Source of the DNA: Variovorax gossypii
Lineage (GTDB): Bacteria > Pseudomonadota > Gammaproteobacteria > Burkholderiales > Burkholderiaceae_C
Assembly: GCF_003965815.1 (NCBI RefSeq)
Contig: NZ_RXOE01000013.1
Span: 1-49,215 of the forward strand
Length of the DNA: 49,215 nucleotides
Reading direction: 5' to 3'
Of the stretch, positions 8,148-15,632 are shown piece after piece; within the stretch, counting starts at the first letter, position 1; each line of letters begins with the position of its first letter. The notes beneath the pieces are model-generated. The model did not search any database and was not told where the DNA came from. It saw nothing but the letters and a program-made list of their open reading frames with translations. A program made the position numbers and the translations under genes.

Positions 8148-9334
8148 GCAACGTCTCCGCTCTGGTAGGTGACCTGGTTGCCGTTCCAGATGATGTCTCG
8201 CAGCGGCACCGTGGTCTCGATGGTCTTGTATCGGTAGTGCTTCCACTCCGAGTTGCCGCTGAGGTCGATCGCCAGGGCGGAGGGCGTCACGGTGGTCAGC
8301 GTGCTGGAGGTGCTGGTGTTTGCGGTGCTTCCGGACCAGGTGGGTGCGGTGGTGGTGACCGCGTCCTTGTCGTACTGCTGGCTGCGCGCGACCACCGCGA
8401 GCCGCAGGCCGACCACCCGCAGCCAGCCGCAGTAGGCGGACAGGCCCGAGGCATCGCTCGTGCCGCCGGGAGTGGTCTGGTCGTAGCTGTCGACCACGCC
8501 ATCCATCTTCGGCGTGACCAGGTCGCTGGTGTCGCGGCCGTACTGGGCCCGCAGGCTGGCGATGTGGCTGGCGATGGGAACCCAGACGCTGCTGTTGAGC
8601 GTCGTCGTATAGCTGGTGTCGCCGCAGTTGTAGGCCGTGTAGTCGCACACGGTGAGGTTGCCGTTGCGCACCGCATAGGCACGGATGACAGGTGCCGCCC
8701 CCAGGTTGTAGACGGCCGCTTCCGCCGACGCCAGGCCGGCGGTGCCGGTGGACACGGTCAGCACATAGCTCGCGATGGCGGTCACCTTGCCGAGGACCAG
8801 GGCACAGGAAGAACTGCTGTCGCGCGTGGTCGAGGCGGCCGTTACCCAGTCGCCCGTGGCGAAGGACGATGGCGTGGACACGGTGTAGCTGGTCGCGGTG
8901 CTGGTGCCGGCGAGGGCGTCTCCTTCGGAGGGGCTGGCCGAACTGCCGCTGACGATGAGGAGCGTGTCGGTGTTGGCGTCCCCCGAGGGCACCAGCGAAG
9001 TGCCGGGATTCACCGTGACCGGGGCCAGCGAAGACAGCGTGACGCTCTTGCTGTCCGAGGTCGTGGTGTACGTGAGGCTGCAGCCCAGCAGCGTGTAGGC
9101 ACTGATGCCCAGGCCAGCCTGGTTCAGTTCGCGTGCAAGGACATGGGTGACCGTGGCGGCGTTGATCTCGGCGTCGCCGCTGGTGCTGGTCAGCCGCTGC
9201 TGCGTGCTCGTGGAGTACAGCAGCTGCACGATGACCAGCACCGCGAACATGCCGATCAGCAGGCCGACCATGAGCTCGATGATGCTGAAGCCGTGCTGGC
9301 CGCGTTGGCCACGGACGAGGCGCGATGCGGGCAT
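8141..9334 (-). CDS. pilW: Minor pilin PilW
   Basis: 397 aa. It carries a prepilin leader ending at QRGQHG^FSIIELMVGLLIGM with Glu at +5, the PilD cleavage and methylation signature. A long Ser/Thr-rich globular domain follows. The C-terminal region contains GWLRVVGLRLAVVARSQQYD, a stretch typical of PilW. PilW joins PilV, PilX and FimT in the minor-pilin initiation complex. I chose the ATG at 9334 because it places the leader at the expected 16 residues. The stop overlaps the pilX start, and the pilV stop is 8 bp upstream of this start. Confidence 0.93.
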   Translation of the reverse strand: MPASRLVRGQRGQHGFSIIELMVGLLIGMFAVLVIVQLLYSTSTQQRLTSTSGDAEINAATVTHVLARELNQAGLGISAYTLLGCSLTYTTTSDSKSVTLSSLAPVTVNPGTSLVPSGDANTDTLLIVSGSSASPSEGDALAGTSTATSYTVSTPSSFATGDWVTAASTTRDSSSSCALVLGKVTAIASYVLTVSTGTAGLASAEAAVYNLGAAPVIRAYAVRNGNLTVCDYTAYNCGDTSYTTTLNSSVWVPIASHIASLRAQYGRDTSDLVTPKMDGVVDSYDQTTPGGTSDASGLSAYCGWLRVVGLRLAVVARSQQYDKDAVTTTAPTWSGSTANTSTSSTLTTVTPSALAIDLSGNSEWKHYRYKTIETTVPLRDIIWNGNQVTYQSGDVAC

Positions 9335-9342
9335 GAAGCTCC

Positions 9343-9801
9343 TCACGGCTTCATCTGGGCCATGGCCACGTACTGGTGCGCACTGCTGTCGCCAGGGCCC
9401 TTCCAGTAGATGGTGATGGTGGCCAGGCTGCTGCTGATGGCCGAACTGCCGCCGCCGGCGACCGTACTGAAAGTGACCGTCGGCGGCAGGCTGCTGACGC
9501 CCGGCAGGCTCGACTTGTCGACGGCCGCCTTCCAGCTCGTGTAGCCCGTACCGGCAGTCGTGCTTGCGTAGTTGGCCTGAAGGGTGGCGGCCGTTCGATC
9601 GCTCATCCACATGCGGCCGACCAGATCGCTGGCGAGCATGGCGGCGGTCGTACGGAATTCGGCACCCGTCGCGGTGCGCGCCGTGCTGGCATAGAGGCCA
9701 GTGATGCCCAGCAGGCCGATCGCGAAGATGAGCAGTGCGGCCATCGCCTCGATCAGGGTGAAGCCGCCGATGGCGGATGAGGGAGCGTGGTGGCGAGTCA
9801 T
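9343..9801 (-). CDS. pilV: Minor pilin PilV
   Basis: 152 aa. The prepilin leader MTRHHAPSSAIGG^FTLIEA is followed by MAALLIFAIGLLGITGLYA, then a short globular domain with GRMWMSDRTAATLQANYA. Length and motif fit PilV. The ATG at 9801 lies 2 bp after the fimT stop. A TTG nine bases upstream could also initiate but would overlap fimT. The chosen start gives a leader of normal length. Confidence 0.92.
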   Translation of the reverse strand: MTRHHAPSSAIGGFTLIEAMAALLIFAIGLLGITGLYASTARTATGAEFRTTAAMLASDLVGRMWMSDRTAATLQANYASTTAGTGYTSWKAAVDKSSLPGVSSLPPTVTFSTVAGGGSSAISSSLATITIYWKGPGDSSAHQYVAMAQMKP

Positions 9802-9803
9802 GG

Positions 9804-10406
9804 TCAGCAAGTCATGGGATCGGTGGTGCCGCTGCGTGCCGGGTCGCAGATGCGGGAGTCACCGCCGGGCGAGACGATCACGTTGAGGCAGCGCACCGAG
9901 CCGCCGGACGCGACGCAGGTGCCGCTGGCGCTGGTCAACTGCACCGTCAGCGCGGCGATGGAGGTGGTCGGATTGGTCGTGGCCGCCTGGCGGCCCAGCG
10001 CATCGAAGCCCACGGTGCTGCGCGTTGCGGTGAGAACCAGGTCCGAGCTCTTGCTCACTTCGAGCGGGCTCCTGCCTATCAGGTAGGGCGCGCTGCCGCA
10101 GGCGCCGGCCGGCGTCTGGGAGAGAGTGGCGTTCACTACCCAGATCGCCACGCTGGTACTCAGCGCGCAACCGGCGTCCAGCGAAGTGACGAACTGAAGC
10201 CGCGTGCCGGTGTTGCGCCGGATGGCTTCCGCCCTGGCCATCTGCAGATCGGAGCGCAGTGTCTCGGCCGCGCTGCGCAGGCGCGTGTTGCGTGTCCAGT
10301 CACCGAACCAGGGGGCGGCCAGCAGGGTCAGGATCGCCAGGATCGTGATGCCCACCATCAACTCGATCAAGCCGAATCCCCGCATCGAAAGCGGCCGTGC
10401 CCGCAT
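9804..10406 (-). CDS. fimT: Minor pilin FimT/GspH family
   Basis: 200 aa. The leader MRARPLSMRG^FGLIEL carries Glu at +5, then MVGITILAILTLLAAPWFGDW. The sequence LRSAAETLRSDLQMARAEAI is the hallmark helix of FimT/GspH. The C-terminal half has several cysteines (CVASGGSVRCLNV and the final MTC). FimT-type minor pilins take part in pilus priming and, in some species, in DNA binding for transformation. The start ATG shares one base with the pilE TGA stop, which shows a compact, probably coupled operon. Confidence 0.92.
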   Translation of the reverse strand: MRARPLSMRGFGLIELMVGITILAILTLLAAPWFGDWTRNTRLRSAAETLRSDLQMARAEAIRRNTGTRLQFVTSLDAGCALSTSVAIWVVNATLSQTPAGACGSAPYLIGRSPLEVSKSSDLVLTATRSTVGFDALGRQAATTNPTTSIAALTVQLTSASGTCVASGGSVRCLNVIVSPGGDSRICDPARSGTTDPMTC

Positions 10407-10876
10407 CAGCAACTCCCGCCCCTGTTCGTGATCCAGCAGCTCGACGAGGACGAGGTCCATCCCGATACGCCAGTGATGGTGGACGTACGGGTGCCGTCCT
10501 GGTCGATGGTGTAGACGAAGCCGGCCATGGCGGACGAGCCGGTGGCAGTGATGGTGTAGCTCGTGGACGAGCTCGGCGTGCAGGTGAGCGTGAAGTACTT
10601 CAGGTTGGTGTTGGAGATGCTCACGCCGCATGTGCTGGTGGAACCCGTGGCGTAGTAGCTCTTGGCATCCTGGAACCACTGCTCCATCTTTGCGTTGCTG
10701 GCCGAAAGGTTGGAGGTCGCCTCCGGGATGCGACCGCGCCGGACGTAGTCCGTGTAGGAAGGCAGTGCGATCGCCGCGAGGATCGCCACGATCGCCACGG
10801 TGACCATCACCTCGATCAAGGTGAAGCCGCGCGCCCGCGCATGGAGCTCCTGGGGCGTCTTCTGCAGCCGCGTCAT
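10406..10876 (-). CDS. pilE: PilE-type minor pilin
   Basis: 156 aa. The leader MTRLQKTPQELHARARG^FTLIEV is followed by the helix MVTVAIVAILAAIALPSYTDYVRRGRIPEAT, characteristic of PilE/ComP-type pilins. The C-terminal domain has four cysteines (TCGV, LTCTP, SCWI, final C). It is the first gene of the minus-strand operon pilE-fimT-pilV-pilW-pilX-pilY1. The start at 10876 is preceded by GAGGAGAA at good distance. An in-frame upstream extension looks like leader DNA. Many relatives carry pilE at the other end of this operon. Confidence 0.92.
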   Translation of the reverse strand: MTRLQKTPQELHARARGFTLIEVMVTVAIVAILAAIALPSYTDYVRRGRIPEATSNLSASNAKMEQWFQDAKSYYATGSTSTCGVSISNTNLKYFTLTCTPSSSTSYTITATGSSAMAGFVYTIDQDGTRTSTITGVSGWTSSSSSCWITNRGGSC

Positions 10877-11050
10877 GGTGATTCTTCTCCTCGTGTATCG
10901 GAAGCAACGGGAAACTTCCTGGACGCCGAGTCGAACACGCAATTTGGGAGGAATCTCGCTGATGCGTTGGGGTTTGTGTGCGCGTGGGAAGCGCTGAATC
11001 CGAGGTTCCTCCGACTTTGTCTCCGAGCATCCATGCCGTATCGGATTGGC

Positions 11051-11072
11051 CGATGTTCAGGAGAAGTGATTG
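11051..11072. repeat. 22-bp repeat, copy 1
   Basis: CGATGTTCAGGAGAAGTGAT plus two more bases, matching 11135-11156 at 21 of 22 positions. Weaker similarity continues about 15 bp downstream. In the second copy this sequence forms the ribosome binding site of the 11157 gene, so this copy looks like a duplicated and unused translation-initiation region. Confidence 0.75.
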
Positions 11073-11099
11073 CTGAAAAGAAAGAGGCCGAAGCCTCTT
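11073..11099 (-). terminator. Intrinsic terminator-like hairpin, minus strand, upstream of pilE
   Basis: On the minus strand the stem AAGAGGC / GCCTCTT encloses a UUCG tetraloop (11082-11099) and is followed directly by TTTCTTTTC. That is a textbook rho-independent terminator. No minus-strand gene lies just upstream, because the neighbour is the plus-strand gene at 11157. It may end a short antisense RNA, act as an attenuator in a pilE leader, or insulate pilE from read-through. Confidence 0.6.
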
Positions 11100-11134
11100 C
11101 TGCTGGCATGCATTTCGCCTTGCATCGAGTGCAA

Positions 11135-11156
11135 CGATGTTCAGGAGAAATGATTG
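11135..11156. repeat. 22-bp repeat, copy 2 (contains RBS of next gene)
   Basis: Second copy of the repeat at 11051-11072. It contains AGGAGA, 8 nt before the ATG at 11157, and so serves as the ribosome binding site of the small secreted protein. Confidence 0.75.
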
Positions 11157-11426
11157 ATGAGAGAAAAGATCCGGCTGTCCCTGGCTCTGGCGTGCATGAC
11201 GGGCTTTGCGACGGTTGCATGCGCAGCATCGACAACAGCGGATGGTGGCGGCACGGCTGTGGAAGCTGCGTTGAAGAGTTGCGCTGCAAGCGTTGCAAAG
11301 GATTCGAACGGTGGTCCCGATCAGACCGCGATGACGGCGTGCATGACCAAGGCGGGCTTCACGAAACCATCGCAGGGCGGTGATCGCATTCCGCCACCGC
11401 CTGCCGGCGTTGCGCCTCGCAAATGA
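11157..11426 (+). CDS. Small secreted protein
   Basis: 89 aa. The start is MREKIRLSLALACMTGFATV with a signal-peptide cleavage likely after CAA. The mature part is short with cysteines in LKSCAASV and TACMTKAG, and has a Pro-rich tail IPPPPAGVAPRK. I do not recognise the family. The ATG at 11157 has AGGAGA 8 nt upstream. The stop overlaps the start of the next gene as ATGA (11423), so the two are probably translated together. It lies between the pilE operon and pilA on the opposite strand, which hints at a pilus- or surface-related role; this is inferred from position only. Confidence 0.7.
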   Translation: MREKIRLSLALACMTGFATVACAASTTADGGGTAVEAALKSCAASVAKDSNGGPDQTAMTACMTKAGFTKPSQGGDRIPPPPAGVAPRK

Positions 11427-12043
11427 CGGTGCAGAAACCGCTGCCACGCAGCAGTCGGCGAAGTGAAGCAGATCGACAGAGACCGTCTGCGGGAACCGGC
11501 CGAAGGGTGATGAAGCACGCCGAATCAACTGGTGAGCACGGAGGCCTCGCGCCCAATGACGAGCCGGCGCTGAGACCCGATGCCATCAGTCTCGAAGCCG
11601 CCATCGCAATGACCGGCATCAGCAAGCGAACGTTGTGGCGGCGCGTGTCGGATGGAACGATCGCCAAGCACAAGGAAGACTCGCGCGGAAGGGCGATGCT
11701 TGCCCTTGCGCAGATCATCGATCTGATCGACATCGCGTTGATTGGCGAGGAACTGCACGTGATCGTGAAGGCCGACAGCGGCGACGCGGGTGCGCAAGCC
11801 GATGCCGGCGCAATGTTCTTCGTAGCAGGCCGTTTCGGCGCAGCCGTCTACTGGTTCGATCTTGCCGCCGCGCAAGGCAACGCCGACGCCATGCAGTGGC
11901 TCGGGAACTGCCATGCATCCGGCTTTGGGGTACCCAAGGATGAGAGCCTGGCGATCATGTGGATTGCCAAGGCGGCCTCGCTGGGACATTCGGTGGCTTG
12001 TCGCCAAATTCAAGGCATGAGGACTGGATGCGGCGAGTCATAG
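11423..12043 (+). CDS. HTH-like plus Sel1-repeat protein
   Basis: 206 aa from the ATG that overlaps the previous stop. The ATG at 11510 (MKHAESTGEH) is an alternative, since the first 29 residues look poorly conserved. About residues 55-95 (ISLEAAIAMTGISKRTLWRR... LALAQIIDLIDI) resemble a MerR/excisionase-type helix-turn-helix. The C-terminal third has two Sel1-like repeats: AGAMFFVAGRFGAAVYWFDL, then GNADAMQWLGNCHASGFGVP and AIMWIAKAASLGHS. Sel1 repeats mediate protein contacts. No signal peptide is visible, so it probably acts in the cytoplasm, perhaps as a regulator or adaptor for its secreted and lipoprotein partners. Confidence 0.75.
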   Translation: MTVQKPLPRSSRRSEADRQRPSAGTGRRVMKHAESTGEHGGLAPNDEPALRPDAISLEAAIAMTGISKRTLWRRVSDGTIAKHKEDSRGRAMLALAQIIDLIDIALIGEELHVIVKADSGDAGAQADAGAMFFVAGRFGAAVYWFDLAAAQGNADAMQWLGNCHASGFGVPKDESLAIMWIAKAASLGHSVACRQIQGMRTGCGES

Positions 12044-12390
12044 TCGTGCGTCTGTCCATGCGGGTTGCATGCCCCTTCGTTTTCATGGCGCTGGCAGGTT
12101 GTGGCGGCTCACACCTTTCTGTCGACGAGCCAGCTGATTTTGGCGCGGATGTCGTGGTGCGCAGCATGGTCGTCGCGCAGCAGAAATGCAATGCGGTGGG
12201 TGTGCCGGATCTCTATGAATGTGCTGAAGTCCCGCCTTCGCCAGCGGGTGAGCGACTTGCAGCTCGCGTGGCGCTCGATATGTATCAGGTCTTTCAGCAG
12301 AGTTGCTATGAGACCGCGGGCGCGGGACGATGCGAGGCACTGGTGGATGCTGCGTATCAGAAGACCAAGGCACAAGAGCTTCGTCGTTAA
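12028..12390 (+). CDS. Small lipoprotein
   Basis: 120 aa. The start MRRVIVVRLSMRVACPFVFM leads to a lipobox LAGC at about residues 23-26, so signal peptidase II processing and lipid anchoring are expected. The mature domain has four further cysteines (KCNAV, YECAEV, SCYETAGAGRC) that could form two disulfides. I do not recognise the family. The gene overlaps the Sel1 gene by 16 bp, with GAGG 5 nt before its ATG, which makes it the third gene of one overlapping operon. It is followed by a bidirectional terminator shared with pilA. Confidence 0.72.
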   Translation: MRRVIVVRLSMRVACPFVFMALAGCGGSHLSVDEPADFGADVVVRSMVVAQQKCNAVGVPDLYECAEVPPSPAGERLAARVALDMYQVFQQSCYETAGAGRCEALVDAAYQKTKAQELRR

Positions 12391-12396
12391 GCAGAC

Positions 12397-12425
12397 AAAA
12401 AAAGCCGCCCTGAGGCGGCTTTTTC
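12397..12425. terminator. Bidirectional intrinsic terminator
   Basis: AAAGCCGCC (12401-12409), loop CTGA, GGCGGCTTT (12414-12422), with an A-run before and a T-run after. It ends both the lipoprotein operon on plus and pilA on minus, which converge here. Confidence 0.92.
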
Positions 12426-12447
12426 ATTTGGTCAGACGCTTGATCGA

Positions 12448-12951
12448 TTAGGTGCGGCAAACGGCCGGTGCGTACTTTGCGGCCAGCGTGCCTTTTGCGG
12501 CAGAAGCTACGGCGTTGGACGTGGTCGAGTCTGCAGATGCGCAGATCCAGGTGATGGAGCCATTGGTGGGAATCGTGCCCGCGGTCAGCGCCGTTCCCGA
12601 TGCGGTAGAGCCATCAACGGGGACGAGCACCAAGGTGCCGTTGCCTGCTGCTGCGGTATAGGTGATGGTGATGATGCCGGTGTCACCGATAACGACACCG
12701 CTTACGTTCTTGGTTGCCGACGGAGCATTCCAGCCAGACGCGAACGCAGCGCCGTTTGCAGCGTTTTCAGAGACAGCGGTCTTGGCCGAATCGGCGAGCG
12801 ACAGGCCTTCGGTGACCTTGGCGCGCACCGTGTAGTCCTGATAAGCCGGCAGCGCCACAGCAGCCAGGATACCGATGATCGCCACGACGATCATCAATTC
12901 GATAAGAGTGAAACCCTTTTGCACGTTGCGTGCGAAGGAACGACGGTTCAT
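12448..12951 (-). CDS. pilA: Major type IV pilin PilA
   Basis: 167 aa. The short leader MNRRSFARNVQKG^FTLIEL is followed by MIVVAIIGILAAVALPAYQDY, the canonical type IVa pilin helix with Glu at +5. The C-terminal D-region is bounded by cysteines in TWICAS and the final VCRT, which normally form the pilin disulfide loop. Length and composition fit the structural pilin. The ATG at 12951 has AGGAG upstream at good spacing. It is a single-gene transcript with its own sigma-54 promoter and terminator, as expected for the most abundant pilus subunit. Confidence 0.96.
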   Translation of the reverse strand: MNRRSFARNVQKGFTLIELMIVVAIIGILAAVALPAYQDYTVRAKVTEGLSLADSAKTAVSENAANGAAFASGWNAPSATKNVSGVVIGDTGIITITYTAAAGNGTLVLVPVDGSTASGTALTAGTIPTNGSITWICASADSTTSNAVASAAKGTLAAKYAPAVCRT

Positions 12952-12980
12952 TGTGAAACTCCTGCAGTTGAGAAAGTGCG

Positions 12981-12998
12981 CCCGGAAAGATCTCCGGG
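12981..12998 (-). other. Stem-loop at the 5' end of the pilA mRNA
   Basis: CCCGGA (12981-12986) and TCCGGG (12993-12998) pair around a 6-nt loop. With transcription starting near 13001, this hairpin would sit at the extreme 5' end of the pilA message. Such caps usually protect abundant mRNAs from 5' decay; that role is inferred. Confidence 0.5.
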
Positions 12999-13011
12999 AC
13001 GTGCTTCTTTC

Positions 13012-13027
13012 TGCAGTCCGCATGCCA
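13012..13027 (-). promoter_or_regulatory. Sigma-54 promoter of pilA
   Basis: On the minus strand the sequence reads TGGCATGCGGACTGCA. The GG and GC pairs are 10 nt apart, as required for -24/-12 promoters (consensus TGGCAC-N5-TTGCW). It places the start near 13001, about 50 nt before the pilA ATG. pilA promoters are classically sigma-54 and PilR dependent. A palindrome CCACCC-N6-GGGTGG (13025-13042) overlaps the upstream side. Confidence 0.8.
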
Positions 13028-13189
13028 CCCGTCCAGGGGTGGTTCATGCGTGTTCGAGCAGGTGTTTCAGGACGTAAAGGCGCGTGTACATTCGTGCCGC
13101 TTCGTCATGACGCGCGGCCGTGCGTGCCATGGCATCTCGCCGGTGGTGTCATCCGTCGCGTCGTATCGATGCGCGTTGGCGTGTGCCGT

Positions 13190-15412
13190 TCAATGCGCGG
13201 CTGCAAGCCGCTGCGCTTCGAGCATCAGCGGCACGCGCACCTGCGCGACCAGCCCGTGCGAGCCCGTCTTCAGCACCACGTCCCCGCCGTGCGCGCGCGC
13301 GATCGAACGGCACACGGCAAGCCCTAGCCCGCTGCCGGCCGCGCTCGAAGAGCGGGCCTGTGCGGTGCGGTAGAAGGGCTTGAAGACCTGCTCGAGTTCG
13401 CTGGCGGGCAGGCCCGGTCCGCGGTCGCCGATCTCGACCACGGCGTCGGGGCCGTCGGTGAACAGGCGCACGCGTGCCAGGCGGCCGTACTTGACGGCGT
13501 TCTCGATGAGGTTGTCGAGCACGCGGCGCATGCCGATCACGTCGACCTCCACCGGTGCGTGTTCCGTGCGCCGCAGCTGCACGTCCTTGCCGACGAACGC
13601 GGCCTGCTCGACCACGTCCTCGACGAGGCTCGCGAGGTCCATGCGCTCGCGCGCGGTCACCACTGAGGCGTCGCGGATGAAGCTGAGCACGGAGCCGATC
13701 ATGAGCTCCATCTCCTGCACGTCTTCGAGCATGCCGGCGCGCACGTCGTCGGGAACATCCTCGATGCGGAAGCGCAGGCGCGTGAGGGGCGTGCGCAGGT
13801 CGTGGCTGATGGCGCCGATCATCACCGTGCGGTCGTCGACGAAGCTGCGCAGTCGTGCCTGCATGCGGTTGAAGGCCTGCGCGGCACGGCCTATTTCGGC
13901 GGGGCCTTCGAGCGCCATCACCGGTGCCGACGGGTCGCGGCCGAGCTGGTCGGCCGCGCGCGCGAAGCCGGCGATGGGCCGCACCAGCCGGCGCGAGAAC
14001 AGCCAGCCCGCAGGCGCGACGATGGCCGCCGCGATCAGGAACCACAGCAGCACGCGGCGCTGCCAGGCATTGGGAAAGGACTCGGGCGCCGGCTGTACAA
14101 CCACCCAGCTGCCCTCGGGCGTGTACACGGCGGCGATGAAGTCGCCTTCCACGAAGGGAGCGGGCGCGAGTCCGAAGAGGCCGCGCGTGGCGGGGCGCGC
14201 GGTGTCGGCGGTCTCGGTGGTCGTGGCCTCGGTGTTGACGGGTGCGCGTGGCGGCTCGGCCGTGACTGCCGCTGGCGGTGCCGTGCTTGCCGCCGGCGCG
14301 GGGTTGGGCGAGGAAGGGCGTGCAGCGGATTCGGAGCGTGGCAGCGGCGCGGGAGTCGACGGAGGAGCTTCCGCCCTGGAAGGGGTCTCGCGCGGCGGGG
14401 GGCTCTCGACGAACGGCGGCAGGCCTCGCAAGTTGCTTCCGGGTTGCATCGATGGCGCGGTGGGCTGGCCGCGGGCCATGCCCGGCGGTGCCGTCTGTGA
14501 TGGCGAGGCCGGCTCAGGTGCTCTCGGCGCGATGGCCGTCGCGGGTGGCGCCGGTGCGGGGGAAGGCGATGGCGGCGTGCCGGTCGCGCCCGTGGTGCCG
14601 GACGGTGGTGCGGTCGTCGTGCTGCCAGGAGAACTCGTGGTCGGTGGCGTGGCGCCAGGCTCGGGTGTTGCGGCCGGCGTGGATGACCGGGGCGATGCGG
14701 AGGGGCCGCCCGCCGGATCTGCGGCCGGAGCACTGCCTGGCGGCGACTGGGTTGTCGTGCCGGTGGGCGGCGATGGCTGCTGTTGCTGCTGTTGTTGTGA
14801 TGAAGGCGGAGGCGCCGGCGGAGTCCCCGTCATGCTGTCCCTCTGTCCCCGATCCGTGCCGAAGCCTCCGCCGGGCCCTCCGAAGCCGCCCGGAAATCCC
14901 ATGCCCCCGGGGCCTCCCGGGCCGCCGCCACCACCGCCGCCCGGCGGTCCGCCCCGGGCCTGCACCTTCAGGAAGCCGCCTGCGGAAGCCGCACTGGCGA
15001 TGCCGCGCGACGCGTCATGCCCGTCGCCCGCGGCGGCGACAGGCCCCGTGGTGCCCGCGAACGGCAGCGGAGTGAAGAAGTAGAGCCGCACCTCGGCTTC
15101 GTCCCGCGTCAGCAGTTGCGCCAAGTCACGGCGCGAGCGTTCGGACGTCAGCCAGCCCTGTCCCTTGGGCTGGGGCGCCTTTGCCTGCAGCGTGCGCTGC
15201 AGCAGGTGGGCGTTGCGGCCCTCGGCGCTGCGGCCCGAGAGCACGCGCGCGATGTCGCCGAGCTGCCACTGGCGTTGGGGCTGGGGCGGGAGCAGCACGG
15301 TCAGCGCCAGCGTCACGATCTGCGCCACCACCAGCCCGCCCAGCAGCAGGCCCATGATCTGCCACGCGAGCGGCGGACCCAGCCAGCGGCGCGCGGTACC
15401 TTGGGTTTTCAT
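13190..15412 (-). CDS. Sensor histidine kinase with very long low-complexity periplasmic linker
   Basis: 740 aa. TM1 spans about residues 16-42. A short periplasmic part follows, then a Gly-rich run (about 150-190, PGGPGGMGFPGGFGGPGGG) and a Pro/Ser/Thr/Ala-rich run to about 425 that includes seven Gln in a row. A short folded segment (FVEGDFIAAVYTPEGSWVVV), TM2 (VLLWFLIAAAIVAPAGW) and a HAMP domain come next. The H-box is ISHDLRTPLTRL with His near 550, the N-box LDNLIENAVKYG, and the ATP lid GDRGPGLP and GSGLGLAV. The catalytic core is of the EnvZ/RstB-like OmpR-partner class and looks intact. Its regulator is divergent at 15633. The ATG at 15412 begins the first membrane segment. Confidence 0.92.
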   Translation of the reverse strand: MKTQGTARRWLGPPLAWQIMGLLLGGLVVAQIVTLALTVLLPPQPQRQWQLGDIARVLSGRSAEGRNAHLLQRTLQAKAPQPKGQGWLTSERSRRDLAQLLTRDEAEVRLYFFTPLPFAGTTGPVAAAGDGHDASRGIASAASAGGFLKVQARGGPPGGGGGGGPGGPGGMGFPGGFGGPGGGFGTDRGQRDSMTGTPPAPPPSSQQQQQQQPSPPTGTTTQSPPGSAPAADPAGGPSASPRSSTPAATPEPGATPPTTSSPGSTTTAPPSGTTGATGTPPSPSPAPAPPATAIAPRAPEPASPSQTAPPGMARGQPTAPSMQPGSNLRGLPPFVESPPPRETPSRAEAPPSTPAPLPRSESAARPSSPNPAPAASTAPPAAVTAEPPRAPVNTEATTTETADTARPATRGLFGLAPAPFVEGDFIAAVYTPEGSWVVVQPAPESFPNAWQRRVLLWFLIAAAIVAPAGWLFSRRLVRPIAGFARAADQLGRDPSAPVMALEGPAEIGRAAQAFNRMQARLRSFVDDRTVMIGAISHDLRTPLTRLRFRIEDVPDDVRAGMLEDVQEMELMIGSVLSFIRDASVVTARERMDLASLVEDVVEQAAFVGKDVQLRRTEHAPVEVDVIGMRRVLDNLIENAVKYGRLARVRLFTDGPDAVVEIGDRGPGLPASELEQVFKPFYRTAQARSSSAAGSGLGLAVCRSIARAHGGDVVLKTGSHGLVAQVRVPLMLEAQRLAAAH

Positions 15413-15576
15413 GGGGCGATGCTGGCACGGACGGCAGGTGATGTCACGCCGGCGTGGCTCGATCTTTGCATTCCCATCTTTTTCTCCCAAGTCAGCGCGC
15501 TTGCGCGGGGCCGGGCCATGCGCAAGCGTTCGAGCGCGCGAGTCTGTTCAGCGGATGTTGCTGCCGGATTTCACTG

Positions 15577-15593
15577 CATTGCAATACATTGCA
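15577..15593. promoter_or_regulatory. Tandem CATTGCA half-sites in kinase/regulator intergenic region
   Basis: CATTGCA occurs at 15577-15583 and 15587-15593, with starts 10 bp apart. This is the arrangement of OmpR-family response-regulator boxes. It lies in the 220-bp divergent region between the kinase (15412) and the regulator (15633), so it is a candidate autoregulatory site. Confidence 0.45.
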
Positions 15594-15632
15594 GCGCCTG
15601 CAGGGGCTTCGGGCGGGGGCAGTGCGCGGCCT

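Noticed and set aside
14780..14800. A trinucleotide microsatellite in the kinase gene
   Set aside because: The tract mixes CAA and CAG codons for Gln, so it is a protein-level low-complexity run rather than a pure DNA repeat prone to slippage.
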